DNA of 64,000 nt. It comes from Alkalihalobacterium alkalinitrilicum. Its GTDB lineage: Bacteria; Bacillota; Bacilli; Bacillales; Bacillaceae_F. Location of the stretch: contig NZ_KV917368.1 of NCBI RefSeq assembly GCF_002019605.1, positions 527,809-591,808 on the forward strand. The letters run 5' to 3'. Numbering within the stretch: position 1 is the first letter of the stretch; each line of letters starts with the position of its first letter. Shown here piece after piece: positions 61,904 through 64,000 of this stretch. The notes under the pieces were generated by a model. The model did no database searches. It saw only the letters and a program-made list of their open reading frames with translations, and was not told the origin of the DNA. A program made the translations under genes and the position numbers.

Positions 61904-61928
61904 TCATAGAAAATAGGAGGATTTTACT

Positions 61929-62555
61929 ATGGGTCATAATCATAATGGACATCACCATCCACATCCAGAGACGTTTTGGTCGGCGCGGGCAAAAGCTGTT
62001 GAATCACTACTATTAGAGAAAGGACTACTTTCCACTGATGCGATTAGTAGTGTAGTAGAGTACTATGAACATGGGCTTGGCCCAATGAATGGAGCGAAGG
62101 TAGTAGCTAAGGCTTGGACAGATCCTGTTTTCAAACAAAGATTAATGGAAGAACCAGAAACTGTATTGGGTGAACTTGGATACTTAGGGTTGCAGGGAGA
62201 ATATGTACGGGTAGTAGAGAACACAGATACTGTACACAATGTAGTAGTCTGCACACTATGTTCGTGCTATCCGTGGACCTTGCTTGGCTTACCTCCTGCA
62301 TGGTACAAAGAACCGGCTTATCGTTCTCGGATTGTAAAGGAGCCAAGGGAGGTCCTTAAAGAATTTGGACTAGAATTAGCGGATGATGTTGAAATTCGAA
62401 TATGGGACAGTAGTTCTGAAATGAGATTTTTAGTATTACCACAAAGACCTGAGGGAACGGAAGGCATGACGGAAGAAGAACTTGCAGAAATCGTTAATCG
62501 AGATTCTATGATTGGTGTTGCTTTAGTAGAGCCAACAAAATCCAAAGTGAGATAG
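61929..62555 (+). CDS. nthA: Nitrile hydratase subunit alpha, cobalt type
   Basis: It has 208 residues. The metal claw is VCTLCSC (Cys108, Cys111, Cys113, with Ser112). Threonine after the first Cys indicates the cobalt-type enzyme (Fe-type has CSLCSC). The His-rich N-terminus (MGHNHNGHHHPHP) could bind metal. ALVEPT and IVKEPREVLKEFGLEL complete the fold. AAATAGGAGG precedes the ATG. It hydrates nitriles to amides. Confidence 0.95.
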   Translation: MGHNHNGHHHPHPETFWSARAKAVESLLLEKGLLSTDAISSVVEYYEHGLGPMNGAKVVAKAWTDPVFKQRLMEEPETVLGELGYLGLQGEYVRVVENTDTVHNVVVCTLCSCYPWTLLGLPPAWYKEPAYRSRIVKEPREVLKEFGLELADDVEIRIWDSSSEMRFLVLPQRPEGTEGMTEEELAEIVNRDSMIGVALVEPTKSKVR

Positions 62556-62565
62556 GGTGATAATA

Positions 62566-62937
62566 ATGGAAAAAAAATGCGAAAATAATGGACCTGAGTC
62601 AGTAATTTCATCTATGTCCGAGGAAGTCGCACCACCTAGAAAAAACGGGGAATTACAGTTCCAAGAGCCTTGGGAAAACCGCTCGTTTGGTATGGCTATT
62701 GCCTTATACCAGGAAAAGCGTTATTCAACATGGGAGGATTTCCGAAGTCGATTAATTGAGGAGATCCAAGCGTGGGAGAAAAGTGAAAAGAAGGAAGATA
62801 CTGAGTGGAATTACTATGAACATTGGCTATCCGCTTTGGAGCGACTTGTGTTGGAAACTGGACTATTAAACAAGCATGATGTCGATACACGTACCAATGA
62901 ATTTCTTACTGGAAAAAGAGATGAGGTATTTTATTAA
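62566..62937 (+). CDS. Nitrile hydratase accessory (activator) protein
   Basis: It has 123 residues. The core FQEPWENRSFGMAIALYQEK...WEDFRSRLIEEIQAW...YYEHWLSALERLVLETGL, here given in parts, matches the beta-homologous chaperones (P14K/NhlE type). They deliver cobalt and assemble the Cys-oxidised alpha subunit. ATG at 62566 with AGGGTG upstream, 11 bp after the alpha stop codon. The acidic N-terminus (about 1-25) is variable. Confidence 0.88.
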   Translation: MEKKCENNGPESVISSMSEEVAPPRKNGELQFQEPWENRSFGMAIALYQEKRYSTWEDFRSRLIEEIQAWEKSEKKEDTEWNYYEHWLSALERLVLETGLLNKHDVDTRTNEFLTGKRDEVFY

Positions 62938-62948
62938 TCAATAAGGCT

Positions 62949-62985
62949 GTATAAATGGGACAACATTGAGTTGTCCCATTTATAC
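62949..62985 (+). terminator. Perfect hairpin ending the nitrile hydratase operon
   Basis: GTATAAATGGGACAAC and GTTGTCCCATTTATAC form a perfect 16-bp stem with a 5-nt loop. Confidence 0.85.
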
Positions 62986-63152
62986 AATAAAATATACTTT
63001 TTTCCTGAAAAGAAAAATCTAAATTAAAAACCTATTGTAATATAAAATATTTATAAGTTTAGTTTCGTTCTTTTACAACGACAACGATAACTTTGTTAGA
63101 ATGAGAACTTAGTTAGTAAGGGGAAGTTTATCATAAAAAAGGAGAGATACTC

Positions 63153-63512
63153 ATGGCAACTTGGAACTTTGAACATTTAAAACATCATATTCTTATTTGT
63201 AACGGTTCTACTTGTATGAGAAACGGAGCCGAGGAAATAACGCAAAGTATCCGAAAGGAAATTAGTCAAAGGGAACTTGATAATATGATCCATACAACGA
63301 GAACAAAGTGTAATGGTCGATGTCAAGATACCTGTGTCGTAGTGCAGTATCCAGAGGGGAGATGGTATAAACAATTTCAACCTGATGATGCTCCAGCTTT
63401 TGTAAAATCTTTGTATGAAGGAGTGTCATATGAACCAAAAGTTAGTCACTTTTATGGAACTGAAAAATTTGAAAGAACAAATAATACAGTGGAAGGAGTA
63501 TTAAAAAAATAA
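63153..63512 (+). CDS. Thioredoxin-like [2Fe-2S] ferredoxin
   Basis: It has 119 residues. HILICNGSTCMRNGAEEI at about 12-29 gives the first Cys pair, and TKCNGRCQDTCVVVQYPEG near 50-68 gives the second set. The fold is that of the ferredoxin-like NuoE/CbiW thioredoxin-type domain. It probably carries electrons or helps metal/corrin metabolism. AAAGGAG precedes the ATG. It has its own start region (possible TTTACA, 18-nt spacer, TTAGAA at 63072-63101), separated from the nitrile operon by a strong terminator. Confidence 0.8.
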   Translation: MATWNFEHLKHHILICNGSTCMRNGAEEITQSIRKEISQRELDNMIHTTRTKCNGRCQDTCVVVQYPEGRWYKQFQPDDAPAFVKSLYEGVSYEPKVSHFYGTEKFERTNNTVEGVLKK

Positions 63513-64000
63513 ACGATTTCTAATTATTCTTTGAGGAAAACTATCACTTTTTAGAAATATTTATGGCTCAATTCTATCATCGGTGTGTAAATAAAAATTT
63601 AGAGATTGGATTTTAAAATGAGGATATTATTTAATTTTAACTTTGGGAAACAAATCCTTATTCATGTTATATTAAGAAGTTAAGATTCTAGATTAAAATG
63701 GTTCTTTATTAATTAATTATTTAATTAATTATCCTGTCTTGCCTTTTGAATCTTTAGGGCTTTCTTAAATAACCCTTAACCCCTCAAATATGCTCCTTCT
63801 AAGATATAAAATTTTGAATTTTAAAAATGTACTTGCTAACGTATCTCATCCAGCTATCATTTTAGTTGATAATATCGTCAGTTACGAGAAAAAATTCAAT
63901 GGTTTAGTGAAGTCGGAATCGAGACCTCAATTTCATAATAAGATCCACGATAAGTTGCCAAGTATAGGTGCTATAGGTCTGTTCCTATACTTGGACTTGA
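63513..64000. other. AT-rich end of window
   Basis: I see no gene here. CCAAGTATAGG and CCTATACTTGG (63958-63994) form a perfect 11-bp inverted repeat and could be a terminator for a gene beyond the window. Confidence 0.4.

Overview
The window reads as chromosomal DNA of a low-GC, Gram-positive, endospore-forming bacterium of the Bacillaceae. The evidence is strong Shine-Dalgarno sequences with ATG, GTG and TTG starts, many short rho-independent terminators, and recognisable Bacillus-type families: YoxD-like reductase, DUF3231, DUF2200, staygreen protein, a LysM plus germination-type Ig protein, and a T-box remnant. An alkaliphilic or soil Bacillus relative is plausible. No rRNA, tRNA, CRISPR array or prophage was seen.

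Layout. 1-5.2 kb: the end of a serA-type dehydrogenase, a luciferase-like oxidoreductase, and a tight operon of ribose-5-phosphate isomerase, a PfkB sugar kinase and a CtBP-type 2-hydroxyacid dehydrogenase. 5.2-9.7 kb: DUF3231, GAF-GGDEF cyclase, two adjacent frameshifted genes (helix-hairpin-helix and staygreen), a VOC protein and a small membrane protein. 10.3-13.7 kb: a compact operon of lipoprotein, GSP-synthase-like ATP-grasp, DUF350 membrane protein and a second ATP-grasp. It resembles the E. coli yjfM/yjfC/yjfL set. 14-26.5 kb: transporters, YoxD, a Rieske protein, a lipase, a TetR/DHA2 efflux pair, small proteins and a divergent PurC-like enzyme. 27-29.5 kb: the carboxynorspermidine pathway pair (nspC plus a saccharopine-dehydrogenase-like partner).

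30.6-38.2 kb is mobile and odd. It holds a protein with an isolated DnaA domain I-like module, a coiled-coil repeat protein, two complete IS200/IS605-type elements (one whose TnpB lacks the zinc ribbon), a large SEC-C protein and a GAGGCTGGGACA-type repeat. 39-43 kb has a CDF metal exporter, an SDR remnant beside a truncated T-box, an EamA transporter, and a small acidic gene bracketed by two copies of a structured repeat. 43-54 kb has a YibE/F protein, a 1252-residue secreted phosphoesterase, an orphan histidine kinase, IS and oxidoreductase remnants and a LysM protein. 54-57 kb is decayed: a 5'-truncated acyl-CoA synthetase, an SDR remnant and a duplicated AhpD-like protein. 57.5-63.5 kb is a nitrile-utilisation locus: AraC-type regulator, amidase, cobalt-type nitrile hydratase beta and alpha, its accessory protein and a thioredoxin-like [2Fe-2S] ferredoxin.

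The most interesting non-gene signal is a dispersed, strongly structured repeat. There are four good copies near 10.1, 39.1, 41.9 and 42.5 kb and partial or decayed copies near 25.7 and 54.3 kb. It has several perfect stems, and one of its modules shares a 12-nt block with the right end of the resident IS605-type element. I infer that it is a non-autonomous, palindrome-associated element or a structured RNA family. Several breakpoints and gene remnants sit next to these elements, so much of the rearrangement between 38 and 56 kb may be due to them.
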